DNA from: Stutzerimonas stutzeri
GTDB taxonomy: Bacteria > Pseudomonadota > Gammaproteobacteria > Pseudomonadales > Pseudomonadaceae
Assembly: GCF_015291885.1 (NCBI RefSeq)
Contig: NZ_CP036186.1
Coordinates: 1,629,001-1,693,000, forward strand
Reading direction: 5' to 3'
Length of the DNA: 64,000 bases
Part shown: one piece after another, positions 1 through 7,668 of the stretch
Layout: each line of letters starts with the position of its first letter
Position numbering within the stretch: the stretch's first letter is position 1
Notes under the pieces: generated by a model
What the model saw: the letters and a program-made list of their open reading frames with translations, nothing else
Database searches by the model: none
Told to the model about the DNA's origin: nothing
Program-made: the position numbers and the translations under genes

Positions 1-1
1 C

Positions 2-196
2 ATCATGCTGCGTAATGAGCAGCGCGAGGCAGTGTTGCTTACATGTGACAGCGAGGCCCGCTATATGTGGCTGCTGGAACATCAGCAATGGCTGGTCACG
101 CGCGTGCCGCAATATCACCTCGCCAGCTACCTAGGGATGGAGCCAGCTTCGCTATCCAGGCTGAAGCGTCGCGTGGGCGCGCTCATCCAGCGTTAG
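2..196 (+). CDS. Crp/Fnr-type regulator, C-terminal end (partial)
   Basis: The frame is open at the left edge of the window, so only the last 64 codons are present. The stretch VPQYHLASYLGMEPASLSR has the form of the recognition region of the winged helix-turn-helix of Crp/Fnr-family regulators (a cyclic-nucleotide-binding-like fold followed by HTH). The sensor domain lies outside the window, so the effector cannot be told. The last 45 bases overlap the 3' end of the convergent acyl-CoA ligase gene. Family assignment is by motif only. Confidence 0.7.
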   Translation: MMLRNEQREAVLLTCDSEARYMWLLEHQQWLVTRVPQYHLASYLGMEPASLSRLKRRVGALIQR

Positions 197-1900
197 CTCT
201 TCTAGCCGTAGATTCAGCCGCCTGAGTTGGTCCCTGCACCATTGTTCTTCGCCTGAGGGTATGTTCCATAACCTCACGACGAGCTCGCCTTTTTCGGTAT
301 GGCGGCTCTCGACTCCTATCTGCTCTATCCGCTCGCTCAGTAATTCGTGAAGCAGCAGCTCGGTGATGTTTTCCCGCAGTTTGGGCTTGAAGATTTTTCC
401 AACGGCTGTAATCGGCAGTGCCTGAAGAATGATTACTTTCTTGGGGCAGGCGGCACGCTCTGCTATGTGCTCGGCAGCGTATTGTCGAAGCTCTTCGCAC
501 GTCGCTTCGGCTCCCGCGCGGAGCTGAACGTAAGCGACGGGTAGCTCGCCTGCATATTCGTCAGGCGCTCCAATGGCCGCGGCCATTCCAACGCTTGGAT
601 GCTGCTCCAGGCAGCTTTCGATCAATGCCGGATCGATGTTGTGGCCGCTACGGATGATGAGGTCTTTTGTGCGCCCGGTGATAAAGAGATTGCCTTCGGT
701 GTCGATGTGTCCGAGGTCGCCGGTTCTTAGCCAGCCGTCGTTACTCACGGGTGATTTTTGGCCAAGGTAGCCTTGAAAGACCATGGGGCTGCGCACACAG
801 ACTTCACCGTCTTCGATACGCGCTTCAACAGGCGGCTTGATTTTGCCAACGCTACCCCAGACTGCGGGCCCGCTGAGATCGGGAAGTGCGATGACTCCGC
901 TGCACTCGGTCATTCCATAAGCCTGGTAGAGCTCCTGTCCTGCTTTGGTGTGTGCAAGCTCGTGGAGCTTCAAGGGAACGGGGGCTCCGCCGGAAAGTAG
1001 GAACCTAAGAGTGCTGATGTCCGCGCCATTGGTCGGCGCGTCGAGCATCGCCGTCATGGAGGTGGGGATGCCGCTGCTGATCGTCACGCCTAGCCTCTCG
1101 ACTAGATCCCAGTGGTACCGGATTACTTCGGGGTTCCGGAAGCCTGCAATCGTCGGAAGCACCAGTTCACCGCCAGCCCCCAAGATGGCAAGGCTGTTTA
1201 CGATGGCTCCGGCTACGTGAAAAATGGGCAGCCCGTTAATCGCGATATCTGTCCCCGTCAGTTGCATGCTATCGATCACGGCAGCCGCGGCAGCTAACTG
1301 ATTGGCGTGGGTATGACAGGCCAGTTTTGGCGTGCCGGTAGTTCCGCCCGTATGGTAATAGGCCGCAATATCTTCGGCGGTGGGTGCGCCTGTTTTACGT
1401 AAGGGCTCGTCGTCGTAGTGAAGAACTTCGGAGTCGTAGCCTGGCTCGTCGGTTGGACCATAAACCGAGATACAGGCTGGTCTACCTGGCAGGCGTTTGG
1501 CTACCCTGGCGGCTTTCTCCCAGAGTTCGGCTCCGTGACTTGGGCTCAGGGCAAAGATGATATCCGTCTCGGCTTTGGCCATCAGCTGGAATAGGGCTTC
1601 GTCACTCAACAGTGGATTGAGTGGATTGGCAATGCCGGCTGTTTCTGCCGCCCAGAGGAGTGTCTGGGCTTGCGGGATATTCGGGAGCAGCAGAGAAACG
1701 ACAGGGTGTGATTTGCCTGTCAGGCTCCTGATCATATTCACGCTCCGATGAATACTCGACAGTAGCTGGCTGTGGGTCTGGCGGGCGGGGGGCTTGATGC
1801 CGTGGAGATCATCCACGAACGTTATTGCGGTTGATTCTGGTGCTCGCTCGGCAGAGGCAACGAGTAGTTCGTAGATGGTGCGGGGGCGATTGTTAGTCAT
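152..1900 (-). CDS. AMP-binding acyl-CoA synthetase/ligase
   Basis: A 582-residue member of the ANL adenylating superfamily, which joins a carboxylic acid to CoA through an acyl-adenylate. The AMP-binding P-loop YYHTGGTTGTPK is at about residues 181-192. YQAYGMTECSG (A5-type motif), GWLRTGDLG (A7-type) and the C-terminal lysine region AVGKIFKPKL follow in the normal order, so the enzyme appears complete. The N-terminus lacks a signal peptide, as expected for a cytoplasmic enzyme. The last roughly 40 residues run past the usual C-terminal lysine loop. The substrate (fatty or aromatic acid) cannot be read from sequence. It is monocistronic, converging on the partial Crp/Fnr gene. The start at 1900 has only a weak ribosome-binding site. 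Confidence 0.85.
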   Translation of the reverse strand: MTNNRPRTIYELLVASAERAPESTAITFVDDLHGIKPPARQTHSQLLSSIHRSVNMIRSLTGKSHPVVSLLLPNIPQAQTLLWAAETAGIANPLNPLLSDEALFQLMAKAETDIIFALSPSHGAELWEKAARVAKRLPGRPACISVYGPTDEPGYDSEVLHYDDEPLRKTGAPTAEDIAAYYHTGGTTGTPKLACHTHANQLAAAAAVIDSMQLTGTDIAINGLPIFHVAGAIVNSLAILGAGGELVLPTIAGFRNPEVIRYHWDLVERLGVTISSGIPTSMTAMLDAPTNGADISTLRFLLSGGAPVPLKLHELAHTKAGQELYQAYGMTECSGVIALPDLSGPAVWGSVGKIKPPVEARIEDGEVCVRSPMVFQGYLGQKSPVSNDGWLRTGDLGHIDTEGNLFITGRTKDLIIRSGHNIDPALIESCLEQHPSVGMAAAIGAPDEYAGELPVAYVQLRAGAEATCEELRQYAAEHIAERAACPKKVIILQALPITAVGKIFKPKLRENITELLLHELLSERIEQIGVESRHTEKGELVVRLWNIPSGEEQWCRDQLRRLNLRLEELTLDERAHATLQPG

Positions 1901-2205
1901 TGTTATGCGCTTTTCAGGAACGAAGAACGCAGATAGTGGGCGGTGATCGTCGAGCGCTCATTAACATTTATCAACGGAGCGTCAATAGGTGCTAACTGGT
2001 GTCAGGCCAGTCGGCCTTGACCCGTTTACTTTATTCAGAGTGAGAGACCGGCAGGTTGGCTCAGCCGTCCGCGGTTATAGCCGTAGTGCCATTCGCAGTT
2101 CGGGGTGGGCAGCGTAATCGCAGGATTGGTTGCGCGGGGTTTGGGCGCAGCCGATGGGGCAGACTCTGGGCCTTCAGCGCTGAGCGTTGAAGGCCCTTTT
2201 CTGTA
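1901..2205. other. Intergenic region between ligase and flgZ
   Basis: About 305 bases without a convincing coding frame. It must hold the promoter of the ligase gene near 1900-1990. Its right end holds a strong hairpin followed by T residues (2168-2200). The segment 2000-2165 has no recognised tRNA or riboswitch; a small RNA ending at the hairpin is possible but unproven. Confidence 0.5.
2168..2200 (+). terminator. Hairpin with T-run, likely rho-independent terminator
   Basis: A 13-base-pair stem (GGGCCTTCAGCGC against GCGTTGAAGGCCC, with one G-T pair) closes a three-base loop at 2181-2183. TTTT follows on the plus strand. It lies just beyond the flgZ stop codon, but the T-run points rightward, so in that sense it would end a plus-strand transcript. 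For flgZ (leftward) the hairpin is present without a T-run. Confidence 0.6.
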
Positions 2206-2952
2206 TCAGCCGAATGGGCTTTCGTTATTCTCGCGGCGTGCATCGCGTTGAAGTTGATACACCAGTCGCTCGATCTGCCGCTGAGTGAGCCCGCTGAGGC
2301 GGTGGAAGCGTAGGCCGCACATCGAGGTGTTCATTTTTTCATCGATGACCAGATGGCGAAGTTCGACTTCGGTCTGGATGGCGCCTATAGGTAGTTTGGC
2401 AGAGAGCTCGTAAACCTGACCGGTCTGCAGGCTGCTCTGTAAGTCGCCTTTGATGCTCAGCTTGCATCCTGTAGCAGATATGTCGAGTAACCTGCCTTCG
2501 AGTGCCTTTCTTGTCGTTGTGCTGCTCAGTTGAGCCGCTACTTCGATCTCTTTGAGTTGAGCGCGGTATGCATTGCGCCGCTGGTGATAGGTCAGCGCCG
2601 CTGGCGTTGGTATCCAGTAGCAGCGTGCGCCGTTGATCTCGCCAACATGCACAGATTGGTCGCTGGTCCATGAGATTCGCGCGCCTTCATGGAAGCCCTC
2701 GATATGAAAGGGCTCGCCCTGCACGAGAAGACGCTCCCCGTCGTTGGGAATCAGTTCGTCGAGTGCGATCCAGCCGGTCTCCCGATTCATCTCGACCAAA
2801 AAGCTCTGGTAGCGCTGGCTGCGCTCGGCGAAGCGTAGGGTTAGCGGGATGTTGTTGTCCAGGAGGGGGCGTAGATTGGCGTAAATTTCGAGTGGAGCCG
2901 TCATCACCTTGGGAGGCTGCGGTCCTTCGTCGCCAAAAAATGAGCTAGACAC
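2206..2952 (-). CDS. flgZ: FlgZ/YcgR-type PilZ flagellar brake protein
   Basis: A 248-residue two-domain protein: an N-terminal YcgR-like domain (about 20-115) and a C-terminal PilZ domain (about 120-240). The cyclic-di-GMP-binding residues are visible as QRRNAYR near residue 125 (RxxxR) and DISATGCKL (D/NxSxxG) near 158. In pseudomonads FlgZ slows swarming motility when c-di-GMP is high, acting at the flagellar motor. The start is a GTG codon at 2952; the N-terminus MSSSFFGDEGPQPPKV resembles known FlgZ proteins, so GTG is preferred over the ATG at 2904. It is the last gene of the flgM-flgN-flgZ unit, 62 bases after flgN. Confidence 0.9.
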   Translation of the reverse strand: MSSSFFGDEGPQPPKVMTAPLEIYANLRPLLDNNIPLTLRFAERSQRYQSFLVEMNRETGWIALDELIPNDGERLLVQGEPFHIEGFHEGARISWTSDQSVHVGEINGARCYWIPTPAALTYHQRRNAYRAQLKEIEVAAQLSSTTTRKALEGRLLDISATGCKLSIKGDLQSSLQTGQVYELSAKLPIGAIQTEVELRHLVIDEKMNTSMCGLRFHRLSGLTQRQIERLVYQLQRDARRENNESPFG

Positions 2953-3014
2953 GGTCCGGTGCTCTCCGGCGCATTGTTCTCACCATTGCGTTGCGTCCTT
3001 GTGCAGTCGTTCGT

Positions 3015-3485
3015 TCAGGCTTGGCTCAAAGGGCGCTGCTGCTTGGTTCTGGCTGCGCTGCCTCGATTGTCGTAGAGGCCGGGTGTGTCTTCCTTGCCCT
3101 GCAGGATATTCAGCATGCCGCCAAGCGCGCTCTGGTTGGCGCGGATAAGACGGCCGTTTCGTTCGTTGGCACTGCGGCAATGCTCAAGCTCGGCCTCCAG
3201 TAGCTGGGCCTGCTCAAGGATGGCTACACCGCTATCGGATTTGCTCGCTGCGGCTTCCAATCCCGTGCGGTCTGGAGTCAGATGCTGACTGATCAGCCAC
3301 TGGCTGCGCTGCGCACCGTGCTGGCCAAGGAGAGCAAGCAGAGGTTGCTTCTTCGCCAGAATGGCTTCTAGGTCCGCCAGGTTGCGGTCACCCAGCGCCG
3401 CGAACTCTTGATCAATGAGCTCAAGGAGTTGGCGTGCTATGCCGATATCGTCGGTTAGCTGCTCAAGCAGGGCTGTATCGTGCAT
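3015..3485 (-). CDS. flgN: FlgN, export chaperone for FlgK and FlgL
   Basis: A 156-residue, mostly helical protein of the FlgN family, the cytoplasmic chaperone that delivers hook-associated proteins FlgK and FlgL to the flagellar export gate. Charged heptad-like helices run from about residue 5 to 120, followed by an Arg/Gln-rich disordered tail. Assignment rests on size, helical character and position directly after flgM (41-base gap) and before flgZ. Its two clients are encoded about 11 kb away in the same window. Confidence 0.85.
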   Translation of the reverse strand: MHDTALLEQLTDDIGIARQLLELIDQEFAALGDRNLADLEAILAKKQPLLALLGQHGAQRSQWLISQHLTPDRTGLEAAASKSDSGVAILEQAQLLEAELEHCRSANERNGRLIRANQSALGGMLNILQGKEDTPGLYDNRGSAARTKQQRPLSQA

Positions 3486-3526
3486 TTCGGGCTCTGGGCA
3501 TGCTCGCGTGGGTGTTGGGTCCAGCC

Positions 3527-3859
3527 TCAGTGCTGCGTTTCGAATGCAAGCATTTTGGCTGCAACACGCTGACTGTCGACCTGATAGGAGCCATCAGCGA
3601 TCGCCTTTTTCAACTCTGCAACACGCTCATGATTGACCGCCGGTTGGTCGTTCAGTTTGTCGGCAGCCTGCTGCAGACGCTGGGCTTCTGGGCTCAGTTG
3701 TACTGTGTCGTTGGTACTGGTGGTGCTTACGGTGCCGGGCTTGGGCGCCTCGCCAGTAGGTGTCTGCTGGGTGTTGCCGGCGCGCTCGTTGCTTTGCACG
3801 CCGTTGCGCCCGCTAGGGGCATTCATTGGGCTGTTGGGCCGATTGAAGTCGATGACCAT
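3527..3859 (-). CDS. flgM: FlgM, anti-sigma-28 factor
   Basis: A 110-residue protein starting MVIDFNRPN, with a disordered Ser/Thr/Pro-rich N-terminal half and a C-terminal sigma-binding segment. The latter includes VQLSPEAQRLQ and RVAELKKAIADGSYQVD, the signature of FlgM. FlgM binds FliA (sigma-28) until the hook-basal body is finished, then is exported. A well-formed sigma-28 promoter sits 37 bases upstream, giving the usual FliA-FlgM feedback. Length is typical for pseudomonads. Confidence 0.93.
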   Translation of the reverse strand: MVIDFNRPNSPMNAPSGRNGVQSNERAGNTQQTPTGEAPKPGTVSTTSTNDTVQLSPEAQRLQQAADKLNDQPAVNHERVAELKKAIADGSYQVDSQRVAAKMLAFETQH

Positions 3860-3895
3860 GATGCAAACCTCGAAGGGATCAGGACGCTTGCCATG

Positions 3896-3922
3896 TGTTC
3901 GGCAACAATAAGCGAAACTTTA
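3896..3922 (-). promoter_or_regulatory. Sigma-28 (FliA) promoter of flgM
   Basis: On the minus strand the sequence reads TAAAGTTT, an 11-base spacer, then GCCGAACA. The consensus is TAAAGTTT-N11-GCCGATAA, so the -35 box is perfect and the -10 box matches 6 of 8. It ends 37 bases before the flgM start codon, a normal leader length. Confidence 0.8.
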
Positions 3923-3972
3923 GCGCTTTTTTTAGAGGGGCACACGGGAAAACTGCATGGCCGGTTTGGTGA

Positions 3973-4686
3973 CTACATTGCTACTTCAACTTGGCCAGGC
4001 CCAGTTACGCGCGCCCTGATTGTGCGGCCAGAGCGCTGGTTCTTCACGGGAATCTGCTTCCCAGGCGCGCCATCCGCCATTGCCTCGCCGGGCATGCGGA
4101 CGCTGATCGAACCGCTTCTGGCGGTGATGACCACTTGATCGCCTCTGCGAACCACCTCTGCCATTTCCAGCTGATTCGGTGAGATCACCTGATCTGGCTG
4201 TATCGGCCGAGTCAGCTTGTTGCCCATTACCTCGTCTAGTCGCGTCAAATAGCCTTGGTTGAGAGCGGATATATCTCGCTCCGCGAGGCTAACGTCGCTG
4301 TCGCTGAGTATCGTATCGCGCAGAAGAGATTTGTTGGCGACGATCACTTCGCGATAGAGCTGGACTTGCGCAGGAACGAAAACCGACCAAGGGCTGCGGC
4401 CTTCGCAACTTACCCGCACCGTGACCCGTCCTATGGGAGGAGAGGTGTTGCTCAGTTTTGCACCCAGTGGCTGGTCGCATTGATTCAGGCGCAAACGAGG
4501 ATCAAGGCGGCTGAGATGAATCTCGTGCCGCGCATCAATTCCGCTTCGGCTCAAATAGTCGCTTACTTCGCGCTCAAGAAACTGCTTGGTCACGTCGATA
4601 AGCTGTTCAGGATGTGACATGGTTGATGCATGGGCGAGCTGTCCCATCGCGCAAAGCACGGGTAGCAGCACGTTTTTGCACAGCAT
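3973..4686 (-). CDS. flgA: FlgA, P-ring assembly chaperone
   Basis: A periplasmic chaperone needed to assemble FlgI into the P ring. The SAF-type region is visible in the C-terminal half (LLRDTILSDSDVSLAERD, and the ending VKNQRSGRTIRARVTGPGQV). The start is uncertain: the frame is open to 4854, and Met codons lie at 4725, 4713 and 4686. A sigma-54 promoter predicts transcription starting near 4726, which would leave almost no leader for 4725 or 4713. ATG 4686 instead gives a clean 21-residue signal peptide (MLCKNVLLPVLCAMGQLAHA) and 237 residues. No strong ribosome-binding site decides the matter. It is divergent from cheV. Confidence 0.88.
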   Translation of the reverse strand: MLCKNVLLPVLCAMGQLAHASTMSHPEQLIDVTKQFLEREVSDYLSRSGIDARHEIHLSRLDPRLRLNQCDQPLGAKLSNTSPPIGRVTVRVSCEGRSPWSVFVPAQVQLYREVIVANKSLLRDTILSDSDVSLAERDISALNQGYLTRLDEVMGNKLTRPIQPDQVISPNQLEMAEVVRRGDQVVITARSGSISVRMPGEAMADGAPGKQIPVKNQRSGRTIRARVTGPGQVEVAM

Positions 4687-4736
4687 CCGCCGGCTGCGCC
4701 AGGAAATAGTCATATGGACGTTCATGTCCGAACCAA

Positions 4737-4752
4737 AGCAAGGGGCGTGCCG
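4737..4752 (-). promoter_or_regulatory. Sigma-54 promoter of flgA
   Basis: On the minus strand it reads CGGCACG-CCCC-TTGCT, against the consensus TGGCACG-N4-TTGCW. The invariant GG and GC are present with correct spacing. The expected transcription start is near 4726. Confidence 0.7.
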
Positions 4753-4803
4753 CGTCTTTATTAGTCCGGCCCCGTTTATCTGCAAGCAGAGAGGAAGACT
4801 GGC

Positions 4804-5736
4804 ATGGCCGGTGTACTGGATTCGGTTAACCAGCGTACCCAATTGGTAGGGCAAAACCGCCTGGAGCTACTGCTGTTTCGCCTAGATGGCGATCAGCTTT
4901 ACGGCATCAACGTGTTCAAAGTGCGCGAAGTGCTGCAATGTCCTCGGCTGACTGTGATGCCAAAGTGCGGCAGGGTGGTTCGCGGCGTGGCGAGCATTCG
5001 GGGCAGTACGCTGCCTATTCTTGATCTGTCGCTTGCCACGGGCAAGTCGGCTCTGATGGACCTGGAAAATTCCTTCGCTGTGATCACCGAGTACAACAAC
5101 AGGACGCTGGGTTTTCTGGTGAGCTCGGTAGAAAGAATCGTCAACCTGAACTGGGAGGCTATTCTGCCGCCACCCAAAGGTGCCGGGCGGGATCACTACT
5201 TGACGGCAGTTACTCATATCGACAACAAGCTGGTGGAAATCATCGATGTAGAGAAGGTGCTGGCCGAGGTAGCACCGACTTCGGAAGAGGTTTCACCGGG
5301 CGTGGTAGATGATGATACCCGTGCCAAGGCGCTGTCCTGCCGGGTATTGGTTGTTGATGATTCGTCAGTCGCGCGTAAGCAGATCACCCGCTGTCTGGAG
5401 AATCTTGGCATTGAGGTCGTCCAGTTGAATGATGGGCGAGATGCGCTCAACTATCTGCGGCGCATGGCCGATGAAGGCAAGAAGCCCGCAGAAGAATTTC
5501 TGATGATGATTTCCGATATTGAAATGCCGGAGATGGATGGCTATACCCTGACTACCGAGGTGCGGCACGACCCGCGTATGCAAGGTATGCATATACTCCT
5601 GCATACTTCTCTCTCCGGCGTGTTCAATCAGAACATGGTGAAGCGGGCGGGGGCGGACGATTTCCTCGCCAAGTTCCAGCCTGACGATCTCGCTGCTCGG
5701 GTGGCAGATCGAATCAGGCAGGCGGATGCAAACTGA
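4804..5736 (+). CDS. cheV: CheV chemotaxis coupling protein
   Basis: A 310-residue fusion of an N-terminal CheW-like domain (about 15-160) and a C-terminal response-regulator receiver domain (about 178-305). The receiver carries the DD pair in VLVVDDSS, the phosphoacceptor Asp in MISDIEMPEMDG, and a C-terminal Lys in FLAKFQPDD. CheV couples chemoreceptors to the CheA kinase and can be phosphorylated by it. It starts ATG after the ribosome-binding site GAGAGGAAG and overlaps cheR by 11 bases. Confidence 0.93.
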   Translation: MAGVLDSVNQRTQLVGQNRLELLLFRLDGDQLYGINVFKVREVLQCPRLTVMPKCGRVVRGVASIRGSTLPILDLSLATGKSALMDLENSFAVITEYNNRTLGFLVSSVERIVNLNWEAILPPPKGAGRDHYLTAVTHIDNKLVEIIDVEKVLAEVAPTSEEVSPGVVDDDTRAKALSCRVLVVDDSSVARKQITRCLENLGIEVVQLNDGRDALNYLRRMADEGKKPAEEFLMMISDIEMPEMDGYTLTTEVRHDPRMQGMHILLHTSLSGVFNQNMVKRAGADDFLAKFQPDDLAARVADRIRQADAN

Positions 5737-6595
5737 GGCTAGTTCCTCTAACGATGGTGAGGCTTTATTGGTGTCAGTCGATCTGGATTTCGAGCAGTTC
5801 CGGGTATTTCTTGAAAAGACGTGCGGCATTCTGCTGGGCACTAATAAGCAGTATTTAGTGACCAGTCGTCTGAATAAGCTGATGGAGCAGCAGGGGCTTA
5901 AGACGCTTGGCGACTTGGTCAGGAAAATCCAGGCGCAGCCACGTAGTGGTCTGCGGGAGTTGGTCGTTGATGCGATGACTACCAACGAGACGCTTTGGTT
6001 TCGTGATACCTATCCGTTCGAAGTACTCAAAAGTCGGGTCCTGCCAGAGATGCTCAAGGCGGGATCCGGCCAGCGCTTGCGTATCTGGTCGGCCGCTTGT
6101 TCTTCTGGACAAGAGCCTTATTCGCTCTCAATGGCGATAGATGAGTTTGAACGCAGCAGTCCCAGTCAACCGAAGACCGGTGTGCAAATCGTAGCCACGG
6201 AGCTATCGGGAACAATGCTTGCCGCTTGCAAGGCGGCTGAATACGACAGTCTGGCCATTGCTCGCGGCCTTTCGGCAGAACGTTTGCAGCGTTATTTCGA
6301 CGTGAAGGCCCCTGGACGATGGGCTGTAAAGGCGCCCATTCGTTCAAGAGTCGAGTTCAGGGTGCAGAATCTTCTCGACAGTTATGCCGGTTTAGGCAAG
6401 TTCGATATCGTTTTTTGTCGAAATGTGTTGATTTATTTTTCCGCCGACGTCAAGAAAGACATCCTCAAGCGTATTCATGCCACGTTGCGTCCAGGTGGCT
6501 ATCTGTTCCTGGGCGCGTCAGAAGCGCTTAACGGGCTGCCGGAGTTGTACCAGATGGTGCAGTGCAGTCCAGGAATCATCTACAAGGCCAAGTGA
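5726..6595 (+). CDS. cheR: CheR chemoreceptor methyltransferase
   Basis: A 289-residue S-adenosylmethionine-dependent enzyme that methylates glutamates on chemoreceptors. The N-terminal helical domain (about 20-90) contains TTNETLWFRD. The Rossmann-type domain contains RIWSAACSSGQEPYSLSM (SAM-binding) near residue 115 and FDIVFCRNVLIYF near 225, both CheR hallmarks. The proposed ATG overlaps the end of cheV, suggesting translational coupling. After it, 198 bases of non-coding DNA lead to flgB. Confidence 0.93.
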   Translation: MQTEASSSNDGEALLVSVDLDFEQFRVFLEKTCGILLGTNKQYLVTSRLNKLMEQQGLKTLGDLVRKIQAQPRSGLRELVVDAMTTNETLWFRDTYPFEVLKSRVLPEMLKAGSGQRLRIWSAACSSGQEPYSLSMAIDEFERSSPSQPKTGVQIVATELSGTMLAACKAAEYDSLAIARGLSAERLQRYFDVKAPGRWAVKAPIRSRVEFRVQNLLDSYAGLGKFDIVFCRNVLIYFSADVKKDILKRIHATLRPGGYLFLGASEALNGLPELYQMVQCSPGIIYKAK

Positions 6596-6733
6596 TCCGG
6601 CCGTCCCCCGCGGCAGAAAACCGTCATGCAATATGGCGGTTGCGGCAAAAAGGCGGTAAAGACTTGCCGCTTTTGACGCCTTCGGCCTAGCTGTATACCT
6701 ATTTTCCCTTGTAAATCAGTGTTTTGAAATCAA

Positions 6734-6749
6734 TGGCACGAGCTTTGCT
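6734..6749 (+). promoter_or_regulatory. Sigma-54 promoter of the flgBCDE operon
   Basis: Reads TGGCACG-AGCT-TTGCT, an exact match to the sigma-54 consensus. It lies 45 bases before the flgB start codon. In pseudomonads such promoters are activated by FleQ or FleR; the activator site itself was not identified. Confidence 0.88.
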
Positions 6750-6793
6750 GTGAGTATGCGCAAGCAGACTTGTATCCGGCAGAGGGCCAGATC

Positions 6794-7198
6794 ATGAGCA
6801 TTAGTTTTGACAAGGCATTGGGTATTCACGAGAAGGCGCTTGGTTTCCGCTCACAGCGTGCTGAAGTGCTGGCCAATAACATTGCGAACGCCGATACGCC
6901 GAACTACAAGGCTCGCGATCTGGATTTCAGTAGCGTGCTTGCCCAGCAGTCGGCCCGTAGTCAGGGCGGATTCGGTGTGGCGCTGACCAGTGACAAGCAC
7001 ATTGCGGCCGAGGGGATGGAAATAGCCGACGCATCGTTGCGCTTTCGTATGCCCGCGCACCCATCGCTTGACCAGAACACTGTCGATCTGCAGATCGAGC
7101 AATCCAATTACGCGAAGAACGCCGTTGACTTCCAGGCGAGCTTCACCCTGCTCAACAGCAAGTTCAGGGGGCTTATGAGCGCCCTGCGCGGCGAATGA
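6794..7198 (+). CDS. flgB: FlgB, proximal rod protein
   Basis: A 134-residue flagellar rod subunit. The N-terminal ANNIANADTPNYKARDLDF is the conserved rod/hook motif. The start is ATG 6794 (MSISFDKALG), preceded by AGAGGG; the in-frame upstream ATG at 6770 is too close to the sigma-54 promoter to be used. It is the first gene of flgBCDE, with an 11-base gap to flgC. Confidence 0.95.
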   Translation: MSISFDKALGIHEKALGFRSQRAEVLANNIANADTPNYKARDLDFSSVLAQQSARSQGGFGVALTSDKHIAAEGMEIADASLRFRMPAHPSLDQNTVDLQIEQSNYAKNAVDFQASFTLLNSKFRGLMSALRGE

Positions 7199-7209
7199 AG
7201 GAGTAGCCC

Positions 7210-7653
7210 ATGTCCCTTAGCAGCGTATTCAATATTGCCGGCAGCGGCATGAGTGCCCAAAGCACCCGCCTGAACACCATTTCCAGCAACATCGCCAACG
7301 CCGAGACTGTATCGTCAAGCGTCGATCAGACCTACCGTGCCCGGCATCCGGTGTTCGCCACCGTCTTTCAGCATGCCAACGGCCAACCCGATCAGTCGCT
7401 GTTCGCTGGGCAGGATCAGGCGGGCGTCGGTGTCCAGGTGTTGGGCGTGGTTGAGGATCAAAGCGAGCTTCAAGCCCGTTATGAGCCCAATCACCCGGCT
7501 GCCGATGAGGCGGGCTACGTGTACTACCCGAACGTCAACGTGGTGGAAGAAATGGCCGATATGATTTCGGCCAGTCGCTCGTTCCAGACCAATGCCGAGT
7601 TGATGAACACGGCCAAGACCATGCTACAGAAAGTTCTGACCCTGGGTCAGTAA
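7210..7653 (+). CDS. flgC: FlgC, proximal rod protein
   Basis: A 147-residue rod subunit with the N-terminal motif STRLNTISSNIANAET and the C-terminal coiled segment VVEEMADMISASRSFQTNAE typical of FlgC. It assembles in the periplasm with FlgB, FlgF and FlgG into the drive shaft after export by the flagellar type III apparatus. A ribosome-binding site AAGGAG precedes the ATG. flgD follows after 15 bases. Confidence 0.95.
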   Translation: MSLSSVFNIAGSGMSAQSTRLNTISSNIANAETVSSSVDQTYRARHPVFATVFQHANGQPDQSLFAGQDQAGVGVQVLGVVEDQSELQARYEPNHPAADEAGYVYYPNVNVVEEMADMISASRSFQTNAELMNTAKTMLQKVLTLGQ

Positions 7654-7668
7654 TAGCGAGAGTAAGCC

